64,000 nt of DNA from CAYLYM01 sp964387645 (lineage in GTDB: Bacteria > Calditrichota > Calditrichia > RBG-13-44-9), in assembly GCA_964387645.1 (NCBI GenBank), contig CAYLYM010000007.1, positions 1 to 64,000 on the forward strand, read 5' to 3'. Under the pieces are notes generated by a model. It saw only the letters and a program-made list of their open reading frames with translations, did no database searches and had not been told where the DNA came from. Position 1 is the stretch's first letter. Each line of letters starts with the position of its first letter. The position numbers and the translations under genes are program-made. Positions 44,846-53,081 of the stretch are shown one piece after another.

Positions 44846-46414
44846 CTAAACCCGATAGTGGCAACCTTTACTCTGTTTGTTTTCCCATGCGGCCAGAGTA
44901 ACAACAATAGCGGTACGAACCGCGTTGCGCAGTCCAATCAGGCTGTCTATTAGGCGGGAGTTTTGATAAAATTGTTCAATTTCATTTTCCAGGTTTCTTA
45001 ATTCACGCAAAGCTCTCGCCAGACGAGGCCCGGTACGTATTAGTCCAACATAATTCCACATGATATGCTTAATGAAACTCATGTCCTGATTAATCAAAGC
45101 TGGGTCTGGATCTTCCAGGCCCGTATCCATCCAGGGTGGATAATTTCCCGGTTCAGCCCGGCGGGTTTGGGACAGAGTTTTTAGAATATGATTGGCAGAA
45201 CGGTTCCCCCAAACCAATCCTTCTAGCAAAGAGGTGCTTGCTAAACGGTTAGCACCGTGAACACCAGTGCAAGAAACCTCTCCCACAGCATAAAGGTTGC
45301 GAATAGTGGATTTCCCCCATTCGTCCACCCAAATACCACCGCAGGAGTAATGTGCTGCAGGAACAACGGGAATTGGTTCCTTGGTAGGATCGATACCATA
45401 AGCCAGGCAATTTTTATAAATTGTTGGGAACTTTTCTATAATTTCTTTTGCAGGAATATAGGAATGTAGATCCAGATAGACATTTGATACACCGTGTTCA
45501 AGCATTTCCTGATGGATACTTCGCGAAACCACATCGCGTGGAGCTAAATCTTTCCATTCAGGATCATATTTGTGCATAAAAGGTTCACCGTTGGAATTGA
45601 TAAGTCGAGCACCAGCACCTCGCACTGCCTCTGATATTAAAAAATGTGGGGCTTGTTTGTAATGAAAAGTAGTAGGATGAAATTGTATATATTCTAGATT
45701 AATAATTCTGGCTCCGGCACGGTATGCCATTGCGATTCCATCGCCTCTTGCCCAATCTGGATTACTTGATAACAAAAAAATCTGCCCCAGCCCTCCAGTA
45801 GCAAGAATTGTTTTTTTTGCAAGGCAGCGAATGACCTGCTGTTTTTTCTGATCTAATAAGTACGCTCCTGTACACGAGAGCGGTTCATAGACTTCCAATC
45901 GATTTCGTGAATGGTGGGAGGGAGTGAGCAGGTCAATGGCAGTATAACCCTTTAAAAGGGTGATGTTAGGATGTCTGGAAAGTTTTTTGATTAAAGCGTG
46001 TTGGATAGCCTGACCTGTACTATCTCTAAAATGTAAAATGCGAGGTACTGAATGGCTTCCTTCTCTCGCTAATGATAAGCTACCATCCGGGTTCTTGTCA
46101 AAAACAACCTCTAATTTCTCCATTAAAATTTTTTCAACCAGTTTTGGACCTTCAGTGGCTAAAATGTTCACTGCCTTGGGATTGCACTGCCAGACACCTG
46201 CTCTCTGGATATCCTCTGCCAATAATTTCGGAGAGTCTTTTTCTCCCTTGTAAATAATGCCACCCTGGGCATAAAAGGTGTTGGATTCCAAAGGATCATT
46301 TGTCCGTGTAACTATAGTAACATCTACCCCGGCATCAGCCAGTTGTAAAGCGGCTGTTCCTCCTGCAATGCCGCATCCAATAATCAATACTTCTGTCTCA
46401 ATGTGGTCTGACAT
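44846..46414 (-). CDS. nadB: L-aspartate oxidase
   Basis: A 522-residue FAD enzyme that oxidises L-aspartate to iminoaspartate, the first step of de novo NAD synthesis. FAD motif G-C-G-I-A-G-G-T-A-A near residue 13, N-T-F-Y-A-Q-G-G-I (substrate/FAD contact), R-E-G-S-H, the flavin-site H-P-T-T-F-H near 244, and the family signature G-E-V-S-C-T-G-V-H-G-A-N-R-L-A-S. The C-terminal helical domain is present, so length is normal. It is last in the nadC-nadA-nadB operon; its AAGGTG ribosome binding site overlaps the nadA stop codon, giving tight coupling that suits the unstable iminoaspartate intermediate. Confidence 0.96.
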   Translation of the reverse strand: MSDHIETEVLIIGCGIAGGTAALQLADAGVDVTIVTRTNDPLESNTFYAQGGIIYKGEKDSPKLLAEDIQRAGVWQCNPKAVNILATEGPKLVEKILMEKLEVVFDKNPDGSLSLAREGSHSVPRILHFRDSTGQAIQHALIKKLSRHPNITLLKGYTAIDLLTPSHHSRNRLEVYEPLSCTGAYLLDQKKQQVIRCLAKKTILATGGLGQIFLLSSNPDWARGDGIAMAYRAGARIINLEYIQFHPTTFHYKQAPHFLISEAVRGAGARLINSNGEPFMHKYDPEWKDLAPRDVVSRSIHQEMLEHGVSNVYLDLHSYIPAKEIIEKFPTIYKNCLAYGIDPTKEPIPVVPAAHYSCGGIWVDEWGKSTIRNLYAVGEVSCTGVHGANRLASTSLLEGLVWGNRSANHILKTLSQTRRAEPGNYPPWMDTGLEDPDPALINQDMSFIKHIMWNYVGLIRTGPRLARALRELRNLENEIEQFYQNSRLIDSLIGLRNAVRTAIVVTLAAWENKQSKGCHYRV

Positions 46415-46423
46415 TTTTTCACC

Positions 46424-47458
46424 TTATCTAATGGCTAACATACGCTCGACAGCCTGTAAAGCTCTAACTCGGATGTCTTCAGGCACTTCAATGATGTATT
46501 GAATATCTTGTAATGCTTTAAGAGTATTTTCCAGAGTAATTTCATTCATGTGTGGACATCGGTGGCTACACAATCGAATAATTTCCTTATTCGGATTGGA
46601 AGCAATAATATTATCACCCATAGAACATTCTGTCAAAAGCAGATACTGTGGGGCCGAAGTTTGTTCCACATATTTAATCATAGCAGATGTGCTACCAGAG
46701 AAATCTGCCGCTTCAACAACCTCTGGACTACATTCAGGATGGGCAAGAACCACTACATCAGGGAACTGTTTCCGGACATTTTCGACATCTTCTACTGTAA
46801 ATTTCTCATGTACCTCACATTTTCCTTCCCAACCTATGATTTGATAATCAAGGTCGGTATTGTTTTGAGTACGGGGCATTTTGCTTGGAAATACAATATG
46901 TTTTTTGGTCTCTCGAGCAACATTTTTCGCCAGATATTCATCTGGTAAAAATATTATGGTATTTGCATTTAGTGCTTCAACAACTTTTACCGCATTCCCT
47001 GATGTGCAACAAATATCGCTTTCTGCCTTTACGTCAGCATAAGTGTTAATGTATGTGACCACCGGTACACCAGGGAAACGCTTTTTCAGTTGCCTTACGT
47101 CTTCGGCAGTAATGCTTTCGGCCAATGAACATCCGGCATTTTTGGCTGGAAGTAAAACGGTTTTATCAGGATTTAAAATTTTTGCTGTTTCGGCCATGAA
47201 ACGCACACCACAAAAAACGATGATGTCTTTCTCAGTTTCCGCTGCTTTGCGACTCAATTCCAGAGAATCTCCTGTATAATCTGGAATGGTATGATAAAGG
47301 GCTGGCTCCATGTAGTTGTGTCCCAGAATTACCGCATTTCGCTTCTTTTTAAGACGGTTTATCCGATCAACTAACTCCGCTTTGTATCTTAATTCAAACT
47401 CAGGCACAAAATTTCCAAGTTTTTCTTTCATAAATTGATAAATTTCTTCTATAGGCAT
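46424..47458 (-). CDS. nadA: Quinolinate synthase
   Basis: A 344-residue [4Fe-4S] enzyme that condenses iminoaspartate with dihydroxyacetone phosphate to quinolinate. Probable cluster ligands are Cys110 (K-N-A-G-C-S-L-A-E), Cys214 (E-G-K-C-E-V-H-E-K-F) and Cys301 (C-P-H-M-N-E-I-T). Other markers are G-H-N-Y-M-E-P, D-Y-T-G-D-S-L and V-T-Y-I-N-T-Y-A-D-V-K. The first two ligands are 104 residues apart rather than the roughly 87 I recall for shorter homologues, owing to an inserted stretch before the second (P-S-K-M-P-R-T-Q-N-N-T). GGAG lies 7 bases before the ATG. It is 9 bases from nadB and 42 from nadC. Confidence 0.96.
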   Translation of the reverse strand: MPIEEIYQFMKEKLGNFVPEFELRYKAELVDRINRLKKKRNAVILGHNYMEPALYHTIPDYTGDSLELSRKAAETEKDIIVFCGVRFMAETAKILNPDKTVLLPAKNAGCSLAESITAEDVRQLKKRFPGVPVVTYINTYADVKAESDICCTSGNAVKVVEALNANTIIFLPDEYLAKNVARETKKHIVFPSKMPRTQNNTDLDYQIIGWEGKCEVHEKFTVEDVENVRKQFPDVVVLAHPECSPEVVEAADFSGSTSAMIKYVEQTSAPQYLLLTECSMGDNIIASNPNKEIIRLCSHRCPHMNEITLENTLKALQDIQYIIEVPEDIRVRALQAVERMLAIR

Positions 47459-47500
47459 TCATTTCTCCTACATTAATTAAAAGAAAAGTATATTAATAAT

Positions 47501-48406
47501 TTAAAATGAATTTATGATATCTTTCTTTTTTAAAATCAGGCTGATGTCTAATGCTTTTACTGAATGAGTTAATTTCCCTATTGAGATATAATTAACTCCT
47601 GCTTCAGCAATTTCTTTAACATTTTCTAATGTAATATTACCGGAAGCTTCTAATGGAATTTTGCCTGCAACCATTTCAACAGCTTTTTTTATTTCGGTAA
47701 CGGTCATGTTATCTAACATAATTCTATCCACATCTAGTGACAGTGCTTCCTGTAATTCTTCTAGGTTTTTAACTTCTACCTCAATTTTCCTTTTTTCAGG
47801 ATCTCCAGTGCGAACTCGTTGCACGGCTTCTTTGATGCTTCCAGCCACTGTGATATGATTTTCTTTGATTAGAGCCATATCATACAAACCAAAACGGTGG
47901 TTTTGCCCACCCCCTAATACAACTGCCAGTTTGTCTAACAGACGAAGCCCAGGGACTGTTTTTCGTGTATCCAGAATAATACAATCCGTATGTTTAATAG
48001 CGTTTACAAATTGACGGGTCAGTGTAGCAATTCCCGACATTCTTTGTAGAAAATTCAGTGCCACACGTTCACCTTTTAGAATGGTCCTGACGTCACCTTC
48101 AATTTCTGCAAAAATAGTTTCTTTTTTAACAAAATCTCCATCTTTAAAATTTGTATGAAATGAAATATAACCATTCAGTAACTGGAAAGTTTTTTGGGCT
48201 ACTGGTAAACCTGCTAAAACTCCATTTTCCTTGGTGATGAATTGTCCTGTAAAGATCATTCCAGAAGGAACAATACAGTCAGTAGTGACATCACCTTTGC
48301 CAATATCTTCTGCCAGAGCATTTCTAATGATTGCTTCAATCTCTTTTTGATTTCTCTCAAAAATTGATGCGTTATTTTCTCCATTATTTTGAAATTTATT
48401 ATCCAT
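47501..48406 (-). CDS. nadC: Nicotinate-nucleotide pyrophosphorylase (quinolinate phosphoribosyltransferase)
   Basis: A 301-residue type II phosphoribosyltransferase that converts quinolinate and PRPP to nicotinate mononucleotide, CO2 and pyrophosphate. Seen: A-L-A-E-D-I-G-K-G-D-V-T-T, N-F-L-Q-R-M-S-G-I-A-T, D-T-R-K-T-V-P-G-L-R, V-L-G-G-G-Q-N-H-R and the phosphate-binding end E-A-S-G-N-I and I-S-I-G-K-L-T-H. It leads the nad operon. The N-terminal 17 residues are asparagine-rich and weakly conserved and the start has no good ribosome binding site, so a slightly later start is possible. Confidence 0.96.
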   Translation of the reverse strand: MDNKFQNNGENNASIFERNQKEIEAIIRNALAEDIGKGDVTTDCIVPSGMIFTGQFITKENGVLAGLPVAQKTFQLLNGYISFHTNFKDGDFVKKETIFAEIEGDVRTILKGERVALNFLQRMSGIATLTRQFVNAIKHTDCIILDTRKTVPGLRLLDKLAVVLGGGQNHRFGLYDMALIKENHITVAGSIKEAVQRVRTGDPEKRKIEVEVKNLEELQEALSLDVDRIMLDNMTVTEIKKAVEMVAGKIPLEASGNITLENVKEIAEAGVNYISIGKLTHSVKALDISLILKKKDIINSF

Positions 48407-48713
48407 AATTAGATATATTTAATTTTCTTTTATTTTTATGTTTTAAGTTAATCATGTTAATGTCATAAAGTCAACCTTGCATCTTTTTTTATAAATAAAA
48501 GAAGATAATCTTTCATAGTGTTTACAACGAAATTTTTTTAAAATATTATTGTTTTTAATATAATTATTTAATTTATCGTGGTGACTGTTTTCTTCAAGTT
48601 TTTTAGAATAAGCAAATTACAAAAATTATTTTTGTTAAATAAAAATTAATATTTATTTTTTTGTGAGCGCAGAAAAGACATTAAAGCTGATATAAGTTTA
48701 AGGAGAGTTGAAA
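48407..48713. other. Divergent intergenic region between nadC and threonine aldolase
   Basis: About 300 AT-rich bases. On the - strand TTGACT (48468-48473 region) is followed 17 bases on by TTAACT, a weak promoter candidate for the nad operon. No clear operator dyad or RNA structure is visible. It ends with AAGGAG for the next gene. Confidence 0.4.
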
Positions 48714-49748
48714 ATGGAGATAAATAGGGGATTTGCCAGTGACAATAATGCGGGGGTACATCCTGAAATCATGAATGCCTTAATGGAGGCAAATCAAGGG
48801 CATGTTATTGCATATGGTGATGATCCTTTTACAGCAGAAGCCAGGAAAATTTTTAAAAAACATTTTGGGGAAGAAATTGAGGTGTTTTTTGTTTTTAATG
48901 GCACTGGTGCGAATGTGCTCGGTTTAGCAAATATTACCCGATCTTTTAACTCTATTATTTGCACCGAAGTAGCCCATTTAAATGTTGATGAATGCGGAGC
49001 GCTGGAAAAATTTACAGGATGTAAGTTGTTAACAGTTCCTGCAACAGATGGAAAATTAACCATCGAAGGGATTCAAAGACACATGCATGGTTTTGGATTT
49101 GAACATCATGTTCAACCGAAAGTTATTTCCGTTACACAGGCAACTGAAATGGGAACAGTTTACACTCCTGATGAAATTAAAGAATTATCTAATTATGCCC
49201 ATAAACACGGCTTGTTTGTACATATGGATGGGGCAAGAATAGCTAACGCTGCGGCTTACCTGAATTGCAATTTACGTGAAATTACAGGTGATGTTGGTGT
49301 CGATGTACTTTCTTTTGGCGGAACAAAAAATGGTATGATGTTTGGAGAGGCAGTCATTTTCTTCAATCCTGGGTTAGCTGAAAATTTTAAGTATCTTCGC
49401 AAGCAAGGAATGCAATTAGGATCGAAAATGCGATTCATCTCTGCTCAATTTATTGCGCTCTTGTCTGGTGATTTGTGGTTCAGAAATGCAAAGCATGCCA
49501 ACCAGATGGCGCAATATCTTGCTGATAAAATCAAAGGTATTCCTCAGATTAAAATTACCCAACCCGTTCAAGCAAATGGGGTTTTTGCTATTGTTCCACC
49601 TGAATACATTCCTGAGCTTCAGAAAAAATTCTTTTTTTACATTTGGAACGAAGAGACATCTGAAGTTCGTTGGATGACGGCATTCGATACTACTAAAGAA
49701 GATATCGATCAATTCGTGGAGATTATACACAACGTTTTGAAAGAATAA
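48714..49748 (+). CDS. Low-specificity L-threonine aldolase-type PLP enzyme
   Basis: A 344-residue fold-type I PLP enzyme of the beta-eliminating lyase/threonine aldolase group, splitting threonine or allo-threonine to glycine and acetaldehyde. Seen: F-A-S-D-N-N-A-G-V-H-P near the start, A-Y-G-D-D-P-F-T, F-N-G-T-G-A-N, A-H-L-N-V-D-E, the PLP-binding aspartate in H-M-D-G-A-R and the Schiff-base lysine in F-G-G-T-K-N-G-M-M. TTG 48708 is in frame but lies only 3 bases after AAGGAG; ATG 48714, at 8 bases, is preferred. Single gene, 106 bases before the aldo/keto reductase. Confidence 0.9.
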   Translation: MEINRGFASDNNAGVHPEIMNALMEANQGHVIAYGDDPFTAEARKIFKKHFGEEIEVFFVFNGTGANVLGLANITRSFNSIICTEVAHLNVDECGALEKFTGCKLLTVPATDGKLTIEGIQRHMHGFGFEHHVQPKVISVTQATEMGTVYTPDEIKELSNYAHKHGLFVHMDGARIANAAAYLNCNLREITGDVGVDVLSFGGTKNGMMFGEAVIFFNPGLAENFKYLRKQGMQLGSKMRFISAQFIALLSGDLWFRNAKHANQMAQYLADKIKGIPQIKITQPVQANGVFAIVPPEYIPELQKKFFFYIWNEETSEVRWMTAFDTTKEDIDQFVEIIHNVLKE

Positions 49749-49854
49749 GAAATTTTGCAATTTGAAACTTTACAATTCGCATCTTGCAAAAAAGTGGGGA
49801 TTTTTTTATTTTTAATAAAGTCATTGAATTACATCAAATAAAAGGGGGATTAAA

Positions 49855-50994
49855 ATGGCCTCAAAAAAGGAACTTTTAAACAGGCGTGATTTTCTTAAAA
49901 GTAGCGCGCTGGTAACTTTTACAGCAAGTGTCTCGCCTGTCGCTCTTAAAGCTACCAACAAGAAAGAGGCTAATGAAAAAAATATTCTTAATTTTAATCC
50001 GAAAATGCGCTATAGGCAATTGGGAAATACTAATATTTATTTATCTGTTATTAGTCTGGGGGGAATAGGACTGCAAATTCCAGTAGCACATTATGCAATT
50101 GATCAAGGTGTGAATTTAGTCCATATTTCACACAAATATTCGAACGGTAATTCTATTATTAATCTTGGAAAGGTTCTTAAGGAAAAAAGAGATAAAGTTT
50201 ATGTGGCACTGAAGGCAAATTTTGACGACATTGATCCTGTTCTCAAAACACTCAACACGGATTATGTAGATTTTCTTATGTTTAATCGCCATTCTGTTTC
50301 AGCGGTTAAAGATCCGCGAAATATTGAGATTTTTGAGAAATATAAGCAACAAGGTAAAGTTCGTTTTGCCGGATTAACAACACATCGTGATGTTAAAGCC
50401 TGTGTAAATGCTGGTCTCGGGATTGATCTTTATTGTGCCATAATGCCGGTACTTAATCAGCCCAATCTGGAGGCTTTGAATCAGGAATTAAAAATTGCCT
50501 ATGAGCGTGGTATTGGAATTATTGCGATGAAAACTATGAAGGGTATCACCGATCCCAAACTGGAAACAGCTTATTTGAAAAAAGTTTTAAGCAATCCGGC
50601 TGTAACTACTGTTCTTAAAGGATTTAATACTTTCAACATGTTTGATTCTTATATGAAAGCAATGCAAGAAACGTTATCTTATGAAGAAGATGTAGCTCTC
50701 TATCGTTATGCTCAGGTGAATCGATCGAATAATTGCATGATGTGTGGAGAATGTGAAAGAATATGTCCAGAGGGCATTGAAATTTCCACTGCTCTGCGAT
50801 GTAAGGATTATTACGATGAACAACTTCATGATTTTGACACTGCTTTGGCTACATACCAGTCTATTCCATCAGACAAGAGAATCAGTTCAGTTTGTAGGTT
50901 TTGCCGGCAGTGCGAAGAGGTATGTTTAAATGGGATCAATATTGTGGATCGTCTGGAAGCGGCGGCGGGAAGATTTTCAGAAAGTTATGCTTAA
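49855..50994 (+). CDS. Tat-exported aldo/keto-reductase fused to a double ferredoxin domain
   Basis: A 379-residue protein: twin-arginine signal N-R-R-D-F-L-K-S-S (residues 9-17), an aldo/keto-reductase TIM barrel (about 50-270: Y-R-Q-L-G-N-T-N, S-L-G-G-I-G, L-K-T-L-N-T-D-Y-V-D, G-K-V-R-F-A-G-L-T) and two 4Fe-4S motifs, Cys294/297/300/304 and Cys347/350/353/357. In the classical catalytic tetrad, Tyr95 and Lys120 are kept, but the Asp position aligns to His90 and the His position is not conserved (F-N-R-H), so ordinary NADPH carbonyl reduction is doubtful. The ferredoxin part suggests electron transfer from or to a periplasmic partner. AAAGGGGG precedes the ATG. No partner gene is adjacent. 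Confidence 0.86.
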   Translation: MASKKELLNRRDFLKSSALVTFTASVSPVALKATNKKEANEKNILNFNPKMRYRQLGNTNIYLSVISLGGIGLQIPVAHYAIDQGVNLVHISHKYSNGNSIINLGKVLKEKRDKVYVALKANFDDIDPVLKTLNTDYVDFLMFNRHSVSAVKDPRNIEIFEKYKQQGKVRFAGLTTHRDVKACVNAGLGIDLYCAIMPVLNQPNLEALNQELKIAYERGIGIIAMKTMKGITDPKLETAYLKKVLSNPAVTTVLKGFNTFNMFDSYMKAMQETLSYEEDVALYRYAQVNRSNNCMMCGECERICPEGIEISTALRCKDYYDEQLHDFDTALATYQSIPSDKRISSVCRFCRQCEEVCLNGINIVDRLEAAAGRFSESYA

Positions 50995-51050
50995 AGAAAA
51001 TTTATGATCAGAAAGAACACAGTTAACAAATAAAAAAGAAGGAGATGATA

Positions 51051-52334
51051 ATGACCGAAATTATTGATGTCATTGCGCGCGAAATTCTTGACAGTCGTGG
51101 AAATCCCACGGTTGAAGTGGAAGTTTACCTGGAAAGCGGTGATTTTGGAGTAGCCGCGGTACCGTCTGGAGCATCGACAGGTGAGCATGAAGCAGTAGAG
51201 CTACGGGATGGAGACAAAAGCCGTTACAATGGAAAAGGTGTTCTTAAGGCGGTGAAAAATGTGAATGATGTTATTGCTGAAGAAGTCATTGGAATGGATG
51301 CCACTGACCAGGTTGCCATCGATAATCTGATGATTCAATTGGATGGGACGGAAAATAAGGGAAAATTAGGTGCTAATGCTATTTTGGGTGTTTCACTGGC
51401 TGTAGCCAAGGCTGCCGCTGCCGCTCTGGGATTGCCATTATATCAGTATTTAGGCGGCGTGAATGCCAAAGTTCTGCCAGTACCCATGATGAATATCCTT
51501 AATGGTGGAAAACATGCCGATAATAACGTGGATTTGCAGGAATTCATGATAATGCCGGTAAACGCCACTTCTTTCCGGGAATCGCTACGAATGGGTGTGG
51601 AGATTTTCCATTCTTTAAAAAGTGTTTTGAAGAAAAAAGGTTACAATACTGCCGTTGGTGATGAAGGTGGATTTGCACCTGATCTGAAATCCAATGAAGA
51701 AGCGGTTGAAGTTATACTTGAAGCGATTAACCAGATTGGTCTGAAGCCGGGTGAAGATGTTTTTCTGGCGTTAGATCCTGCCAGCAGTGAATTTTTTGAT
51801 GCGGAAAGGAAGCTTTATCTCTTGAAATCTGAGAATAAGGAATTATCCCCAGAAAAAATGGTTGATTATTATGCTGATTGGGTTAATAAATATCCCATCA
51901 TTTCCATAGAAGATGGTATGGCAGAAGATGACTGGGATGGTTGGAAGCTGATCACAGAAAAACTGGGCGATAAAATACAATTGGTTGGCGATGATCTGTT
52001 TGTAACTAACACTAAGCGGTTAGCCATGGGTATTGAACGTGGTGTTGCCAATTCTATTCTAATCAAGCTCAATCAGATCGGAACTGTGACGGAAACACTG
52101 GATTGTATTCAGATGGCTCACCGGGCCGGTTACACTACAGTTATTTCTCATCGCTCTGGTGAAACGGAAGATGCTACCATTGCAGATGTGGTTGTTGCCG
52201 TCAATGCTGGTCAGATTAAAACAGGTTCAGCCAGCCGAAGCGATCGTATCGCTAAATACAATCAATTGCTCCGCATTGAAGAGATGTTGGGATCCGAAGC
52301 ACAATTTTATGGCAAAAATGTATTGAAAAGGTAA
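51051..52334 (+). CDS. eno: Enolase
   Basis: A 427-residue phosphopyruvate hydratase, interconverting 2-phosphoglycerate and phosphoenolpyruvate. Markers: R-G-N-P-T-V-E-V-E-V, S-G-A-S-T-G-E-H-E-A, N-V-D-L-Q-E-F-M-I-M-P, magnesium ligands in L-A-L-D-P-A, S-I-E-D-G-M and V-G-D-D-L-F, catalytic lysine region L-I-K-L-N-Q-I-G-T, and S-H-R-S-G-E-T-E-D. GGAG abuts the in-frame ATG at 51045, so ATG 51051, 6 bases away, is the likely start. A 24-base perfect palindrome follows and then the FtsB-like gene, an eno-ftsB neighbourhood found in many bacteria. Confidence 0.97.
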   Translation: MTEIIDVIAREILDSRGNPTVEVEVYLESGDFGVAAVPSGASTGEHEAVELRDGDKSRYNGKGVLKAVKNVNDVIAEEVIGMDATDQVAIDNLMIQLDGTENKGKLGANAILGVSLAVAKAAAAALGLPLYQYLGGVNAKVLPVPMMNILNGGKHADNNVDLQEFMIMPVNATSFRESLRMGVEIFHSLKSVLKKKGYNTAVGDEGGFAPDLKSNEEAVEVILEAINQIGLKPGEDVFLALDPASSEFFDAERKLYLLKSENKELSPEKMVDYYADWVNKYPIISIEDGMAEDDWDGWKLITEKLGDKIQLVGDDLFVTNTKRLAMGIERGVANSILIKLNQIGTVTETLDCIQMAHRAGYTTVISHRSGETEDATIADVVVAVNAGQIKTGSASRSDRIAKYNQLLRIEEMLGSEAQFYGKNVLKR

Positions 52335-52363
52335 TTAAATTGTCTAATAGTCTAATAGATAAA

Positions 52364-52387
52364 AGGAGGGGAAATATTTCCCCTCCT
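52364..52387 (+). promoter_or_regulatory. Perfect palindrome between enolase and the FtsB-like gene
   Basis: Arms AGGAGGGGAAAT and ATTTCCCCTCCT, 12 bases each, with no spacer. As RNA it makes a very stable stem with a short AT loop. It contains a ribosome-binding-like AGGAGG but no start codon follows at a usable distance and no T-run is present. It could terminate or process the enolase message, or modulate the downstream gene, whose start lies 11 bases after it. Confidence 0.65.
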
Positions 52388-52397
52388 GGTGATTATA

Positions 52398-52739
52398 ATG
52401 AAAACCTCCCGAAAACAAGTAAGAAATTATCATTTCAGTAAGCGTCCTCCAAGAAAAAAGGTAGGGATGAATCTTAAACGATGGATTTTACTCTCTATAC
52501 TGCTTGTTCTATTTCTGATCTTCTTCACAGGAAATCGGTCTTTGCAGAAGCTTTACTCCCTTTATCAGGAAAAACAGAACTTGATTAAAGAAAAAGAAAA
52601 ATTAGAAAAAACGAATAAAAAACTAGAAGAGGAAATTTATAAATTACAACATGATAAGAACTATCTTGAGAAAATAGCTCGAGAAAAACATAATATGAAA
52701 AAACCCAAAGAAGATGTATACCACATTATAGTACATTAA
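52398..52739 (+). CDS. FtsB/DivIC-like septum formation initiator
   Basis: A 113-residue bitopic membrane protein of the cell-division FtsB/DivIC type, which links FtsL and FtsQ at the septum. A basic cytoplasmic tail of 30 residues (R-K-Q-V-R-N-Y-H-F-S-K-R-P-P-R-K-K) is followed by one membrane helix (W-I-L-L-S-I-L-L-V-L-F-L-I-F-F) and a periplasmic coiled coil (E-K-Q-N-L-I-K-E-K-E-K-L-E-K-T-N-K-K-L), then the typical Y-L-E-K-I-A-R-E-K-H-N-M-K. ATG 52398 is taken; GTG 52389 also fits. The upstream ribosome binding site is weak, perhaps compensated or controlled by the hairpin just before it. Confidence 0.85.
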   Translation: MKTSRKQVRNYHFSKRPPRKKVGMNLKRWILLSILLVLFLIFFTGNRSLQKLYSLYQEKQNLIKEKEKLEKTNKKLEEEIYKLQHDKNYLEKIAREKHNMKKPKEDVYHIIVH

Positions 52740-53081
52740 TAACATTAATACATTAAAATGTTGTCTTTGGCTTAAAAATTCCCTCCGATTTTAACAAATT
52801 TAGTTTTATTCAGCCTGAAAATATTCTTTTTGACCTGAAAAATTTTAAAGCCGAAATTTTTATGATTTATCATTTTTATTCAACATTATTTAATGACATT
52901 CGACCAGGTAAAAATGCCGGAAAAAAATCTACAAATCTAGATTGAAGTTTGGATCTTGCTGAATTAGAATAGTGTGGTTATTTTAAAATTCACGGATTTT
53001 ACGAAAAACATTAAAATTAACTTTCGTAAGTTCAAAATTTGTTTAAGGAATCATCAGACTATAGATAAATTGATTTGTTTA
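52740..53081. other. AT-rich intergenic region before the barrel-like protein
   Basis: About 340 bases without a supported gene. A GTG-initiated extension of the next frame covers 52974-53081 but encodes a lysine-rich leader without a signal sequence, so it is treated as non-coding. No dyad or terminator stands out. Confidence 0.4.

Noticed and set aside
46550..46948. Open frame of 132 codons opposite nadA
   Set aside because: It lies entirely antisense to a clear nadA gene, has no ribosome binding site and no recognisable features.
52974..53081. GTG-initiated N-terminal extension of the barrel-like protein
   Set aside because: It adds a lysine-rich leader in front of an obvious signal peptide; ATG 53082 is more credible.
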